From positions 62,001 to 126,000 of the forward strand of contig NOWV01000036.1 of assembly GCA_003344405.1 (NCBI GenBank): a stretch of DNA of 64,000 nt. The letters are read 5' to 3'. Every line of letters starts with the position of its first letter. Position 1 is the stretch's first letter. Source of the stretch: Trichoplax sp. H2. Lineage: Eukaryota > Placozoa > Uniplacotomia > Trichoplacea. Made by a program: the position numbers and the translations under genes. The notes beneath the pieces are model-generated. The model ran no database searches, was not told the DNA's origin, and saw only the letters and a program-made list of their open reading frames with translations. Of this stretch, positions 31,796 to 45,500 are shown piece by piece.

Positions 31796-33110
31796 CTAAA
31801 AGGCAAAATAGATAGAACATGGATATTGATTAGTTTGGTATGGATTGATTGAAAAAACTCTAGTTCTACACGAACACTAAAGCCGTTACAATATAAAATA
31901 AAAACTACTAAGTTGATATTCATCCAGCATCATTAAGGAATCTATCAATCCTTTCTCGACACTCCTCTATGACGAAATGGGGATTTGATGGGTGTACTAT
32001 GGTGACTAGAATGAATGTCCAAAGCCTATCGATAAGGTTGTTTACTTTTTTTTACTGATGGTCTACTCTACGCTCTCCTTTTCTAACTGTACTTCTTTCC
32101 ATCAATCTATCTTGAATGGACTGACTATTTGACAAGCTATTACGCTATGAGCGTCTGGAAGGATTTATCCATACGGGTTTCTCCTCCATTTCCAATTCTG
32201 ATCACGTACAGTAGTGTTGCCACAATTTTTTTACATTCAGGAATACCAACCGATTATGACTACATGCTTGCTATTTTATTCTATGTCAATCTGTTCATGC
32301 TACACTATCACCCTAGACATTATTTCCATGTTTCCTTGGACTCTTTACCACTTTATCAATTCAATGCACACTCTCTTCAATCACTTGGCCTACTGCAATG
32401 ACTAGTAAACATGCTTGCTTTGGATCGTCCATCACATCGAATGGACGTTCTCTATTTTTTTGGAGGGGGGGGGGGCGGCCAATCTGTTGTATCTCATTTC
32501 GTCTTAACACTATGATCATCAAGTCATTTCATCTCCTCTATCCAGTAGAGTAGCACTACTTAATGCGACTCGATTGACTACTTTCATCTTCTACTTCGCG
32601 ATCGAATAAGCTATTCAAGATGGCGGACTTTCCGACTACGCATCGGTGGCCTACTGGCTGATCCAATCCTTCTTCTACAGTACTCCTGCTTACCACCACA
32701 TGGCCTTCCTGATGGAATGTGGCCTTGTCTTTACTTTGCTTCGGTGACATAATATTCAATCTTTGCTTTTGTAGTCAAGATCAGCTCTAGTCTAAGTGCA
32801 TTAGCTTCAATATGGTGCATGCAAGATACTGCAAATCGATCATGTAGCCATGTCTGCTGTGGAATTGGACAACGCCATCAGAAAATGGGCAGCATCCACC
32901 GCCTGCCTAACCCTTGCAATGATTCTAAACGAGGCGCGATTAGCCTTCTTATTAAAGGTACTAATGTCAGTAACTACCGCCAGGACGGTGGACTGTATGT
33001 CTTGCTGTAGCCAACCGTCCAATGTTCTACTCCAAGCTTGGTTTATGCACTGCCCCTTGAGCAATACTGTACAGTATACTCTGAATATTGACTAAGACAA
33101 TCTTCTTCTT
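31796..33110. other. DNA upstream of USP16/45, with a poly-G tract
   Basis: This should contain the missing 5' exons of the minus-strand USP gene, but I found no frame with the Cys/His pattern of a zf-UBP finger. It holds an uninterrupted run of 11 G at 32465-32475 and a 14-bp palindrome at 33064-33077. Several open frames on both strands around 32556-33095 overlap each other and show no known protein. Confidence 0.5.
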
Positions 33111-33970
33111 CCACTTAAATAGCTATGGTGGCGTGATAAAAGCCATGATGGAAGCTAGTAGAAGCAGACAATCAGTGGAGAGAATCTTTTGTCGACCTTA
33201 GGGCATGCAGCCATGATAAGGCATGACGGTGCATTGTCAGCTCATGACGCAGCATCCTCTTCCAATCCATTTTGAAATGCGTTGTAAGACTAGAATCCAA
33301 ATTTGTCATCTCTGTATGTTGACGAACCAATAATAAGCATGGCTAAGCAGTCTTATTCGACTTAATTGCTTATGGTGGCAAGATAAAAGACATGATGGAA
33401 GCTATTAGAAGCAGACAATCTCTTGTCGACCTTCAAGCATACAGCCATGATGAGGCATGATGGTGCATTGTCAGCTCATGGCGTAGAATCCCCTTCTATC
33501 CGTCTTGAAATACGTTATAAGACTAGAATTCAAATTTGCCATTTCTGTATGTTGACGAACCAATAATAAGAATGGCTAAGCAGTCTTATTCGACTTCAGT
33601 GCTTATGGTGGCACGATAAAAGACATGATGGAAGCTATTGCAAGTAGACAATCAGTGGAGAGAATCTCTTGTCGACCTTAGGGCATGCAGCCATGATGAG
33701 GCATGACGGTACATTGTCAGCTCATGACGCAGCATCCTCTCCAATCCGTCTTGAAATGCGTTATAAGACTACTGTAGAATCCAAATTTACGATCTCTGTA
33801 CAGTATGTTGACTAATAAAGAATAAGAATGGTCAGCCAGTCTTATTCGACTTCAGTGCTCATGGTGGCACGATAAAAGACATGATGAAAGTTATTGCAAG
33901 CAGACTATCAATCAAGAGAATCTCTGGTAGACCTTAAGCCATGACGGTGCATTGTCAGCTAATGGCGTAG
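33110..33970. repeat. Tandem repeat array, unit about 233-256 bp, four copies
   Basis: The phrase ATGGTGGC.(C/A)GATAAAA.(A/G)CATGATG recurs at about 33125, 33372, 33605 and 33861, each followed by GAAGCTA, a Cys/Arg-coding-like stretch and AATAAGAATGG.(C/T). Copies differ by substitutions and by internal deletions (the second lacks TCAGTGGAGAG; the fourth is truncated). Non-coding. Confidence 0.85.
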
Positions 33971-34597
33971 CATCCTAGCCTGAGTCATCATGACACAGCA
34001 CACGATGGCACAAATCGCTTGGCAAATAATCAACTTGTCTGCGTTAGCACGAGGTGGAAATGCAAGATAGTTTATTGCTGTATCAAGGATATAATCAACA
34101 CTTGATCTCTTGCAACATCTAGTGATGGACTACTAGAAATGATTACTAGTCACTTGGAGTAGTGTATTCATGATCATTCCATCCTCTATCAGGGTTGAAG
34201 AAATGTCTAAATGAAACCCAACTTCCCCTATCAAACAGTTAGTATTCGATGGGAAAATGAGCAAACTTTTTAGTGCTTGGAATGATCCGTAAAGCAACGC
34301 TTGATGCAAAAATGCAACCCAAGTTTTATCCTATTCTCTCAGACTAACACCATATAGCATCCATCGGCTGCGTAGCACAGCACTATACAGTCCTGTACTA
34401 TAGCAATTCATTTCATTCGGTCATCTACTCGACTTAATAGAATATAGTAATCCTACGGAGACCTTTTATCACATAGAGTTGTCTCCGAGAAAATTTTCTC
34501 ATTTCCTCCTATACGCCATTTCCCATCAGATTATAATAATAGAGCATCTTTACCCTTCGTCCCTGGCCTGGCACTGTTGTGTAGTGTGCACCAATCG
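33971..34597. other. Spacer between two minisatellites
   Basis: Unique-looking sequence with no recognisable gene. Confidence 0.4.
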
Positions 34598-36085
34598 ACC
34601 CAGACAGACCTCTGCAAAATTCATACAAATAAAAAACAACCTGCATTTTTACCTTGATGGTAAAATCATTAGTATTTTAGCTGCCACACTTTCTCAAAAC
34701 GAATCGACCGCTTTTCAGCAAAGGGTATGACCATTCCCAACGTACAGTATAGTAGGAGTACTAGTACTATTGGAGATGAGTAGATGCCAGACCTCTACAA
34801 AATCCATCCAGGTAAAAACAACCTCCTTTTTCACCTCGATGGTAAATCACTTCCATTTTGTCTGCCACATTTGCTCAAACGAATCGTCGGCTGTTCAGCA
34901 AAGAGTATGACAATTTCCAACGTATAGTTCGACTACTAATGCTATCACGGATGAGTAGATGCCAGACCTCTACATAATCTATCCAAGTAAAAAATAACCT
35001 TCTTTTTACCTCGATAGTAAAATCATTAGCATTTTGTCTGCCACACTTGCTCAAACAAACCGATCGCTTTTCAGCAAAGGGTATGACCATTTCCAACGTC
35101 TATAGTAGTAAGAGTACTAGTGCTACCAGGGATGAGTAGATGCCAGATCTGTGCAAAATCCTTGCAGGTACAAATACAATCTCCTTTTAACCTCCATGGT
35201 AAAATCCCTTGCATTTTATCACCCACACTTGCTCAAACGAATCGACAGCTTTTCAGCAAAGGGTATGACTATTTTCAACGTCTACAGCAATACTACCAGG
35301 GATGAGTAGATGCCAGACCTGTGCAAAATCCTTGCAGGTACAAATACAACCTCCTTTTTAACCTCTATGGTAAAATCCCTTGCATTTTATCACCCACACT
35401 TGCTCAAACGAATCGACGGCTTTTCAGCAAAGGGTATGACTATTTTCAACGTCTACAGTAGTACTACCAGGAATGAGAAGATGCCAGACCTGTACAAAAT
35501 CCTTGCAGGTACAAATACAATCTCCTTTTAACCTCCATGGTAAAATCCCTTGCATTTTATCACCCACACTTGCTCAAACGAATCGACGGCTATTCAGCAA
35601 AGGGTATGACTATTTTCAACGTCTACAGTAGTACTACCAGGGATGTGTAGATGCCAGACCTGTGCAAAATCCTTGCAGGTACAAATACAACCTCCTTTTA
35701 ACCTCCATGGTAAAATCCCTTGCATTTTATCACACACACTTGCTCAAACGAATCGACGGCTTTTCAGCAAAGGGTATGACTATTTTCAACGTTTACAGTA
35801 GTACTACCAGGGATGAGTAGATGCTAGACCTGTAAAGGGTATGACCATTTCCAACGTCTATAGTAGTAAGAGTACTTGTGCTACCAGGGATGAGTAGATG
35901 CCAGACCTGTGCAAAATCCTTGCAGGTAAAAATACAACCTCCTTATTAACCTCCATGGTAAAATCCCTCGCATTTTATCACCCACACTTGCTCAAACGAA
36001 TCGATGCCTTTCAGCAAAGAGCTGGACAATATTCAAAATATAGTTAGAGTACTAGGGCTACTGGCGATGAGTCGATGCCATGGAC
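34598..36085. repeat. Minisatellite array, unit about 170-181 bp, about nine copies
   Basis: The phrase TAGATGCCAGACCT recurs at about 34781, 34956, 35137, 35307, 35478, 35648, 35818 and 35895, with a partial first copy at 34598 and a decayed last one near 36067. Every unit carries CTCAAACGAATCGACGGC and TTTTCAGCAAAGGGTATGAC. The spacing is 175, 181, 170, 171, 170, 170 and 77, so one copy is internally deleted. The middle copies (35137-35820) are the most alike, which suggests recent unequal exchange. Open frames here are repeat artefacts. Confidence 0.92.
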
Positions 36086-36443
36086 AAAGTCTTTACTAAA
36101 AATTATTATGTCACCTGTAGCCATGGTTTCCTACTACAACTTGCAATGTTAAATGGATGCTACTGCAGACATTACTTTCGCAAGCCATTTTCATTTGTCG
36201 TTGGTCGTATTTTCATTTCATCTGTACAGTACACGAGTATACTACGATGCCGATGGCATGATTGCGAGCCATTACTAAAGGTACTCTGTATCCTATGCAA
36301 AATAAATGTCGCTAATACGCGCATCCAGTCCTCCTATCCAGGATGCAGTGATGAAGCACCACACGTGACATCAGTTTAGATGGGGCGTCTATTTAAATCC
36401 AATCGACTTGCGCACTCCATCATTATTACGCGGGAAAATCAAA

Positions 36444-39400
36444 ATGGGGAGGTTGGGGAAAGCTCTTGCCTGCCAAGAAAATGAAGAAACACCGACTAAA
36501 TCTAGTCCTTCTTCATCTCAGTCGCCAAAATGGAACAAACCCAACGATATTATTCGACTACGATTGCAGAAGAGGAGGAAATCACGCAAGACTCCTTCAG
36601 CTAGCCATCAACGCCAAGTGTTGCAAGTCGTGGATACTAATGTCCAGGAGGATAGTCATGGCGACCCTGGTAGCCATTCTTTTCCAGGAGATCAGCTTGA
36701 AAGTCATGAAATGAAAGTCAAGCAATCGGATCAACAGCCGTCGCTATTTGATGCTATCGACCATTTTCAACAGGTTAGTTCTTGTAATATCACTTTTCTG
36801 ATCGTGAGTACCACCAATGAACGATATTTGATCATTAGCCAATGGCTGTGCTCATGTTTATAATATCTAATTAATCGTTCCAATGACATTAGGAGAAAAA
36901 ATTCAACATGGCTGCGGATCATGCGATCGAAAATGCCATTCCAAGTCGTCACTTTGTAAGTCAATCCTTAATAAAAGTTGTTACTAGTAGTGCCTAATGC
37001 TCAGTCTATCAAAGAAACAAGTCGATCCTCAATAAAAGTGATCACATAGACTTGCAATACGGTAGTGCTTAATTTTCAGTTCATGACTTTCGCTATGGTA
37101 ATACTGCACATAGAAGCCAATCTTCAATCATTGTGGTTACCAATAGTGCCTAGTTTTCAGTCCATGACTTTCACCATGATTTGCACTTTACACGTAAAGA
37201 AAGGAGTCGATCCGTAATGACAGTTTCTGCCGATGCTGCCTAATTTCTGTCCATGACTTTACAATGATAGTAGTCGACACGAAAAGAATAGAATTGTACA
37301 CAACGGAATACTATGCTTTAAAAAGTCGTTCCGCTTGGTCCATAATATAATGCTCCTAGAATTCATTAAAAATAATCGTTAGCAATTCTCTCCTTTAGAA
37401 TGATATGCAAGAATTGTCAAAGCTCAATTTTGGTACATCGTTGCCGGTAGATTGGTCTTTAAAGCTTAGCTGCAGATTTATTTGTCAAACTCCCTTGCAA
37501 TGGTGTAATAATATCACTAGCAATGATGAAATTATGGCTGTAACTAATTTTGTACGCTGCTGTAATCAGTCAGAGGTAAGCTACATCAATTCTTTCACTG
37601 ATAGCATAATGAAATAACATATAGTATAGTAATAAGTTTGGATATGAAATCATGTGATTGCCATTTTTGAACACTAGCTGAATGGATGATGTTGTACAAG
37701 CATTAGTGATCTTCAAATTGTTGGTTTAAAAATTGTAACACAGATAATCATCAATAACAGTATCTAATAACTAAAATGAAATAATTATGCTTTAGTTAAA
37801 CAATCAGCCAGATAATCTGGGAACTTTGCTAAAGCAATATTTATTGACCTGGTGCCACCCTGTATTGCCTGGAATAGAATTATTTCCCAGAACAGGCAGA
37901 AAGCCTTCTAAACTCTCACAGTAAGGATCTCTGACTTTGAATTCGTTTTGCATCATCTACTACCTTCTTTCTACTAATCAACTGATAAATCATACACAGG
38001 GCCGGTCCAATAGTTACGAATGAGCAAATGCTAAAAGCAATGATGTCTAACTGGTTAGGATATATTACTTCAACTGTCTGTCTTTAGATAGTGTATCATA
38101 TACATCGATATTGTATCGTTATTGAATTGAAGCTGCCTAAATGCTGAATGATATTGAAATAATATCAACACGTCTATTTTACTTTCATAGGAAAGAGAGC
38201 TTTTATTCTATATATCACATGACAAGGTGTCAGAAATGTCCGTACTTCTATTTATGCACTCACCAATTTAGTATACTTTTTATTGCTGAGGGCATCAACG
38301 GCTCTCCCTCTATTACCGCCATCGTGAGTTCTACAACGTCAGGATTTCGTCAATTATTATCTAATGAAGGTAGTCTTGTTTTCATAATCACACTATTTTA
38401 CTTGGTAATAATACGCTATGATAGTTAGCTTATTAAGATTGACCGACTGTATTTGCTTTCAGGAATTCAGTTTCATGCAGTTGGTAGGAAAGGCAATGAG
38501 CAAGAAGCAACAGATGAATACAAAGACAATTTTGTAGTCAGCGATGATGAATTCGACGTCAACAGTGATTCAGATTCCCTTATTGGAAATGCTGAAGATG
38601 ATGAAAGTCACTTAGACTGGTTAAAAAACAGAGGGATCGATAACACATTCATGAAAATTGCCTATTCACCGACGTATCCTTTCGTAGAGTTATTCGAATA
38701 ATGATAAAACTTGAATAAGGTAGAAGGTATACAGTAATTGATTGGATAAGAACAGATTGACATATATAGCTAATCATCCTTAACAACTTCATTTAGCCAT
38801 AATGTAAATGATATTAACGATCGCCAAAAAGCTTCTGCTTTACGAATTGAAGGCAGCTCCCATGTTCATGCCTTTTATAACTTTCTTCTAAATTACAAGA
38901 ACTTGGTTGCACCTATTGGTTGGCAAGCTGGAATTCCTCCCACAATTCTATCACCTGTCGCATTTTGCGGTGGCACTCTAAAACCTTTAACGGTAATTAC
39001 TTTTGAAAGCTTTCTTAATTTTGATAATTTATATGTTTTAAAAACAGTCAGTTATCGTACACTTACCTAACTGAACGCATTGTATTCATCAATTTCTAGT
39101 TTAAATGTAATAAAATGAAGCAGCCAAATATTCTTGGTAAAACAGAAGAAAAATCCTATTTAGAAATATCCGGGCCAGTTATTCCTTGCCAGTTTATTCG
39201 AATATGTAATCTTTTACGCTCTGCTCATGGAAATAATATGAAGGCCTCCATTAAATGCTTGGAATCTACTTCTGTTTTCAATACGAGTGGTCACTCAATG
39301 TTAGACGATAGTAATTCAAATCATCTACCCGATGAAGTGATGCCAGTAGCTAAATTGCAAAATTACAATTTATCTGAGGTAATGTTGAAACAATTAGCCA

Positions 39401-39477
39401 GTAAAAATAGCCTTGATGGAAAATCGATTAAAAGTGTACAATTGATAAACGGTAATTTTCACTGGTCAACAGCGTGA
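36444..39477 (+). CDS. DONSON: DONSON (downstream neighbour of SON) replication protein
   Basis: Nine exons: 36444-36773, 36893-36955, 37399-37575, 37796-37920, 38000-38053, 38191-38369, 38463-38673, 38797-38992, 39100-39477; 1713 nt, 570 aa against about 566 in human, with every phase consistent. Matches to the family: basic N-terminus after PNDIIRLRLQKRRKSR; SLPVDWSLK; WCHPVLPGIELFPR; KCPYFYLCTHQFSILF; a short acidic segment ending DESHLDWLKNRG; APIGWQAGIPPTILSPVAF; and YLEISGPVIP with the C-terminal VQLINGNFHWS. DONSON acts in the nucleus at replication forks and in assembling the replicative helicase. The start at 36444 is the first ATG in frame and lies 43 bp after an in-frame region without ATG. 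Exon 5 is only 54 nt. The gene is divergent from USP16/45 across about 4.6 kb of minisatellites. Confidence 0.95.
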
Positions 39478-42400
39478 TGTATATATTTATATATATATGT
39501 AATTTATAACTGAGGATATATAATTTTTATTATAAATACTAAACTATTGCGTAGAAAATCAAATGAATTGAAAAATTTGTAGATTCTAATTAATCAGGAA
39601 TTTCATCGAAATACTGTAACGAGGCAATTTGTTGTAACATAAAATAATGTGAACGATTAGTGGTTTCTGGCTTAATTGCTATCGTGGCCATCAAATTTCG
39701 ACTAAATATGAATAATTACACTGCAACTTACTAGACATTGATTACTCGCATTTCTTGTTATGATCGATACTACTGGTTATATAATTGAAGCAGTATTCAT
39801 GTCAATAATGAAAGTAATGTTTCATATTTTAAATTGTAAATTTTTTCTCTTGGACAATTAATTAAAAAGTCGACGCATTAATTCGCATCACTTTTTCAAG
39901 AAAATTTCCAATGTGTATGTTCAACAAGCAAAATTTTGACTCCATACGGAAGCAGAAAATATCAAATCGCCAATCTTAAAACATCAATGTTTTACAAAAA
40001 CTGATAAATTTCCACTTCAAATGAACGGATTTACTTACACAAAGCAACACATTGAAAGAAAATTTGCAGCTCGATTCTCTTACTATATATGTTACACTTC
40101 CTGAGTTTGAGATAAACATTCATTCAAGACTCGAAAATAGTGTTGATCTTGATCGACTTCAACTATTTATGATGATTTAAAGTGGTCATTTATTGCTCGG
40201 CAATCAAAGTGAAACCCCAAGCGTTTTGTTATGATATAATTTTCCTAAATAATGTATTTAAGTAGATAACTTTGTGATATCATGTCAATTATAGGATAGA
40301 CTAAAGGTCTAATCAATCCTAGATTGGATCAATTAATTCTAGGATTGATATATTCTGAAGAGGCCAAAGAAATATTTAAATTTCTTCTACTATGCCTCAT
40401 TTAGATGGCGATTCAATTTTACGGCACTAGTTTGCAATATCTAATCGGATTAATTTTTGGATTTAATTTGCAAAAATTTAACATAGATATTTACTAGATT
40501 TGTGGTATCAAGTATTAGTATATTATAATCTTAATCTAAAAGATGGATTTTCTATGCTGTCATGGCCTAACAGAGTAAAATTCAGTGTGATCACTTTGAA
40601 GTAGAACACTTTTGGCCTTTGGCAAGATCAAGTGCTGTAAGACCATGCTCCATGATAGTATAGTAGTCACTATTTTTGATAACTAGAACATGGAGATTTG
40701 TAGCAATCTGCCATTGAACTTAATTTGAGAACTTGTCGCGAATAATCATTAAAATATTGGTCAACCTCAAGATCCACCACAGAACCTATTAATATACTCG
40801 ATTCTAGTATTTTTATACTGCAAAATCTGCAATAAAAATATATCCAACGTGATCTACTTTTATCGATCTGCTATACATGAGTACTAAATACGAATAAAGA
40901 TAAGTCAAGTGGATATCAATGTGAATTAATAATAAACTGCATGAAATTTCGCGCAATAAAACCAAAGCTTGATTGAATTCAAGAAAGGGGATCAAGTCCA
41001 ATGAGAAAATTCCTCCTAAAACAGGTTACCGGCCATCGAGGTAAGCAAACCCATCCTACCTCGATGACCATACAGCCAAACCTTGTAGAAGACTATTGCA
41101 GAGTTTTACGAATGGCAGCACTATGCCCAGCCAATACTCACTAGTTGCTACTGAAAAATCGCGATCTGATAGCCATAATTTAACGGTTAGTGTTTACTTA
41201 GCAGGAGGCGAATTGGTGAGCCTAAGGGCAAACTTAATTGGCTCTCAAAAGTCAAAACAAGAGTCGGGCGGACGATAACCAGACATGGCTAGCGCCGACT
41301 AAAGCTTATAGTAGGATGTCAATAAAAGCTAGTTCCCGTATAGGAATTTTTGTGTTGGAGATTTGTTGACAAATAACTCAAACCCGAATAGGATAAAAAG
41401 GTCTTGGAGAGAGAGCTAAAGTAGCCTCTCCGCTTTGCTAAGTCAAGAGTACAAGACAACTGTCTACCATAGATTATAGTTTCTGTTATTGCTAATATCG
41501 AATAACCTTTTAACACTGTAATAAAGTTATTTTTTATTCTACGATGTTGGCTATGGAAATTGCCGTGAGCGGTAGTTCAGATTAGTTCAGAAGTAACAAT
41601 GATTATCATGATCAATTAAGAAAATATTAGCGTTGATCACGGAAGCAAATCTACTCTTACCTTGGATATTGCTATCGATTAGCACGATTAAAAAGAGGAA
41701 ATAAACTTTTGAAAAGATAGAGCAAGGAAAGGTGCGGTCAAATCCTCCAGAACTACTTGTCTACAGGTAAGATAGCTTACTCTTCACACGGCGTAGGCTT
41801 GTGCTAGAGGAGGAAAGAAATGGTCATTCGCTTCTTGTTTTTACCTACAAGCAAAGTTTAGGCATAGACACTTAGCCAGTCCAACTACGAGTTGATCAGT
41901 TAACTGCAAGACCGACTCAAGGATTTGCCAACTCGCTGTTAACCGCGGTCTTGCATTTCAAAGTTAGCATCCTTACGGTACGTCAGGAGTACTTACTGTA
42001 TAGCTTTCTTTTTCAAGTTACTATCAGGACATGTTGATTTTGTTAGTTCAATTTTAATAAACACAAGCTGGATAATGTGTGGTCAAAAATCATTGGATTA
42101 GTGTTGTTTATTGAAGATGGAATGCTAGGTAACCAAAATTGATTGGATAATCTCCAGATACATTCGACAATTTGGGTCAGCTTTTGCACATTATTTTGTG
42201 ATTTTAAAGTTGTTTTATTCTCCAATACTTTATCACGATGAGATGGAATTGATACGATAGTGATCATAGCAGCTATCTAGGGCATTCTATTACAATCTAT
42301 TCCCTGTGTAGATTCAAATTGGTTTTCATGTTGCTGTGCATAAATATCATTCGTCTTGTTATTCGCTGCTGTGTTGTGCATTGTCTGCGGTAGTGGCACA

Positions 42401-42518
42401 GCCATTTTGACTCCTACTTTGATATTCAACATCATCTTATTTCTTATTACAGGACTATTGACAGAGATTGCCATAGTAAACAAGCAAATTAGGATCGAGG
42501 AGAAATACAATTCAAGTC
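39478..42518. other. Intergenic between DONSON and P450 no. 2, with two inverted repeats
   Basis: About 3 kb without a recognisable gene. A TA-rich run follows the DONSON stop (39480-39500). 41021-41300 is more GC-rich than its surroundings. Two 10-bp perfect inverted repeats stand out: 41034-41043 with 41057-41066, and 41905-41914 with 41946-41955, the latter about 560 bp upstream of P450 no. 2. Open frames such as 41096-41278 resemble nothing I know. Confidence 0.5.
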
Positions 42519-45500
42519 ATGTTATCTCGCTTGCCAAGAAAAGTACTTTATCCTCTTGCAGCAAATAGCATACAAGGTAGGATAGCGATGCAATCGACGC
42601 CGCCTACTGCTGCCCAAAAGCTGGATGATGAAGAGAAAATAGCAAATGCTAAACCTTACACTCAAGTACCTGGACCTAAAGGTTATCCTATTATTGGTAC
42701 CTTGTGGACTTTATTAAAAAATAATGGCTTCTATCAAAAAAGACCCCACTTGCTATTTGCGGAGTACAAGAAAACATACGGACCCATTTTTAAAGACAAG
42801 ATTGGTAATATGGAGTTAGTATTTATATCAACACCGGAAGATGTTGCTACTATGTTTAGCGCTGAAGGAAAATATCCAAGTAAAGGACCTGTAAACCCAT
42901 GGGTCATTTATCGTGAACAACGAAAAAAGCCCAAAGGTGTTTTAATTGGGTAATAGATCATTTAAGATAGGATTGCTTTATGGTGCTACTCATATTGAAT
43001 GAAAGTTTTCCTTCCTATACGCGTATGCTCGTTATTGATCACTCTGTTGTTACCTTTTATTCTATTCAGCATAAATATTCGTATACTGTAATAGCATGGC
43101 TAAGCTGGATAGAAATTGAAATTGATTCATCATGTAAATCACACTCTAAAAACGAGCAAAAAATGCCCAGATTAAGTCTAACACAATTGCTTGGAACTAT
43201 GAATCAAACTATTCTCACATAGTTTAGTGCTGGAATCCATTACAATTAAATAAAATAACTCAATTATCCAGATGCTAGAACGCGATCTGATGTTGTCTTT
43301 TCTTAACAGAGAAGGGGAAGACTGGCGGAGATCAAGAAGTGTAATGGATAAAAAGCTACTTAAATTGAAGGATGTCAGTGCATATAGCGAAAGGATAAAT
43401 CAAGTCATCACCGATCTAATAGCACATATAAGACAGAAACGGATAACAGATAATCGAAATGGAGAATTAGCTAATCTTAAGGATGCATTGTGCAAGTGGG
43501 CCTTTGAAAGTAAGAAACCCTAACAGTTGATCAATATACGTATATGCGATATATAGCTGTAATGTAAGAATTGAATACATAGTACCAATGAAATGCTTGT
43601 CATTTTAATCCTATTTCCTCTCGTAAACTCTTTACGATCCTAACTTGATTTCAATAATGTTAAAATATCGAAAGCTGTTATAACTGCAAATACAACCGGG
43701 TGTCTATAATTTAAAGTGTCCAATTCACTTTTTATTTGCTACTGTATCCTCTGAAATAAGAATCCAATTTTGCTATCGCTTTAGGCAAGCATTTTCTATA
43801 GCGATATTAAAATCTGCATCCATCGGAAGAAATTTCATAGTCAATCGATTTTATAATCATTATTAGAACGATACATTACTAGCGTAGCAAAGAGAGAGAG
43901 CTTAAAGCAAACTACCGTATACATATATAGAAAAACTCTTTATTAACAAAAATACTGACCTTATATTTCCATTGGATTATTAGCCAATAATACCATTTTA
44001 TTTAATAAACGGCTTGGAGCATTCAATGATCCTCCTACTCCAATCGCCAAGAGATTTTATGAGACTGTCTGTCAGATGCTAGAGGTTACTGGTCAATTTA
44101 TGCTATTGCCACCATATTACAAATATATTAAAACCAAAGGATGGAAAGCATATTGCAGCTATTGGGATACATTATTTGAGATTGGTGGCAAACTCATTGA
44201 AGAAGAGCGAAATCGATTATCATCTACTGAGATTAATCTTTTGAATAACCGACAGAATAAACAACGTACTGAAGATTTAGAATTTTTACCATATGTTTTA
44301 TCGCGTGGGGAATTAAATGATGAAGAAATTGCTAGTAATATGATCGAGCTGATGATGGCAGGCGTGGATACAGTAAGTTATCTTACTATAAATATTTCAT
44401 TTTTAAATTAGATCTAGAAAATACATTATTTGCTCCAAGAGACGTACTGTAAATTTATAGAGGTTATTGTGATACATTAATATGGTAAAATGAAAGTCAG
44501 AGCCTACATGACTTTATCAACATTTACTATCATATTCATCCCGTAAGTGGTATGATTGTAATTGCTCGTTAATAATTGTGTTCATATTTATTATGTGGAC
44601 TAGACTGTAGGGTATGATGCAATCTCAAACCTACATTTGCAAAAATTACCTTAATCTAGTATACCCATTAATCAGCATAAATTTTATATCCAATCATAAA
44701 ATGTATAGGAATATTCAGATTTATTTAAAATTTTCTACAAATTGTTATAAGCTACAATTTTATTTCAGACCGCTACCACAATATTGTGGACGCTCTTTAT
44801 CTTGGGCAAGAATCCTGATATTCAAGATAAGCTATATCATGAAGTCAGCAGTGTATTAAAAGATGGAGAATTACCTGATAGTCAAACTTTACAGAAAATG
44901 CCTTACTTAAGAGGAGTTATCAAAGAAAGCCAACGGTATCTGATGATACTTTAATTTACAAAGCTGGATAGATGAACAACCATTACCTTATATTTTTAAT
45001 TAGATTATATCCTGTAGTACATGCAACAGCGCGTATCCTTGACCAAGATGTTGTATTAAGTGGATATCATATTCCTGCAAAGGTATAATTGTAAATTTAT
45101 GAAATGTAGGAGTTTAATTAAAGCCTGATATTTCTGAACATTTATCTTGAGTTGATACCATTAACATCGGTGTATACGCGCTTACAGACAAGAGTTTTAG
45201 CATTGATGCATCTCATATCAAGAGATGAATCAATTTTTGAAGAAGCCACAAAGATTAAACCGGAACGATGGATACGATCATCAGCATCGTCACAGCACCA
45301 GCGCCTTCCATTTAGTATTATTTCATTTGGACTTGGACCAAGAATGTGTATTGGAAGACGCATAGCAGAACTGCAAATGGAATTAACTATTGCAAGAGTA
45401 TGTTTTCTTTTAATTTTAAATTGATGATAATAAAATTTTAGGAATCATTATACAATCTATTTTATAACGGTATCTGATATTATTTATGTTTACATGTTAG

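Noticed and set aside
35120-35531. Overlapping open frames within the 170-bp minisatellite
   Set aside because: They repeat with the unit and are interrupted in other copies; repeat artefacts.
34479-36085. CRISPR array, suggested by regular spacing of 170 bp units
   Set aside because: Whole units are repeated with no unique spacers and no cas genes; this is a minisatellite.
42356-42568. Hydrophobic upstream open frame overlapping the start of P450 no. 2 (a similar one at 48513-48761 precedes no. 3)
   Set aside because: Looked like a conserved upstream ORF, but the protein sequences are unrelated, no. 4 has none, and the shared end comes only from reading the P450 start region in another frame.
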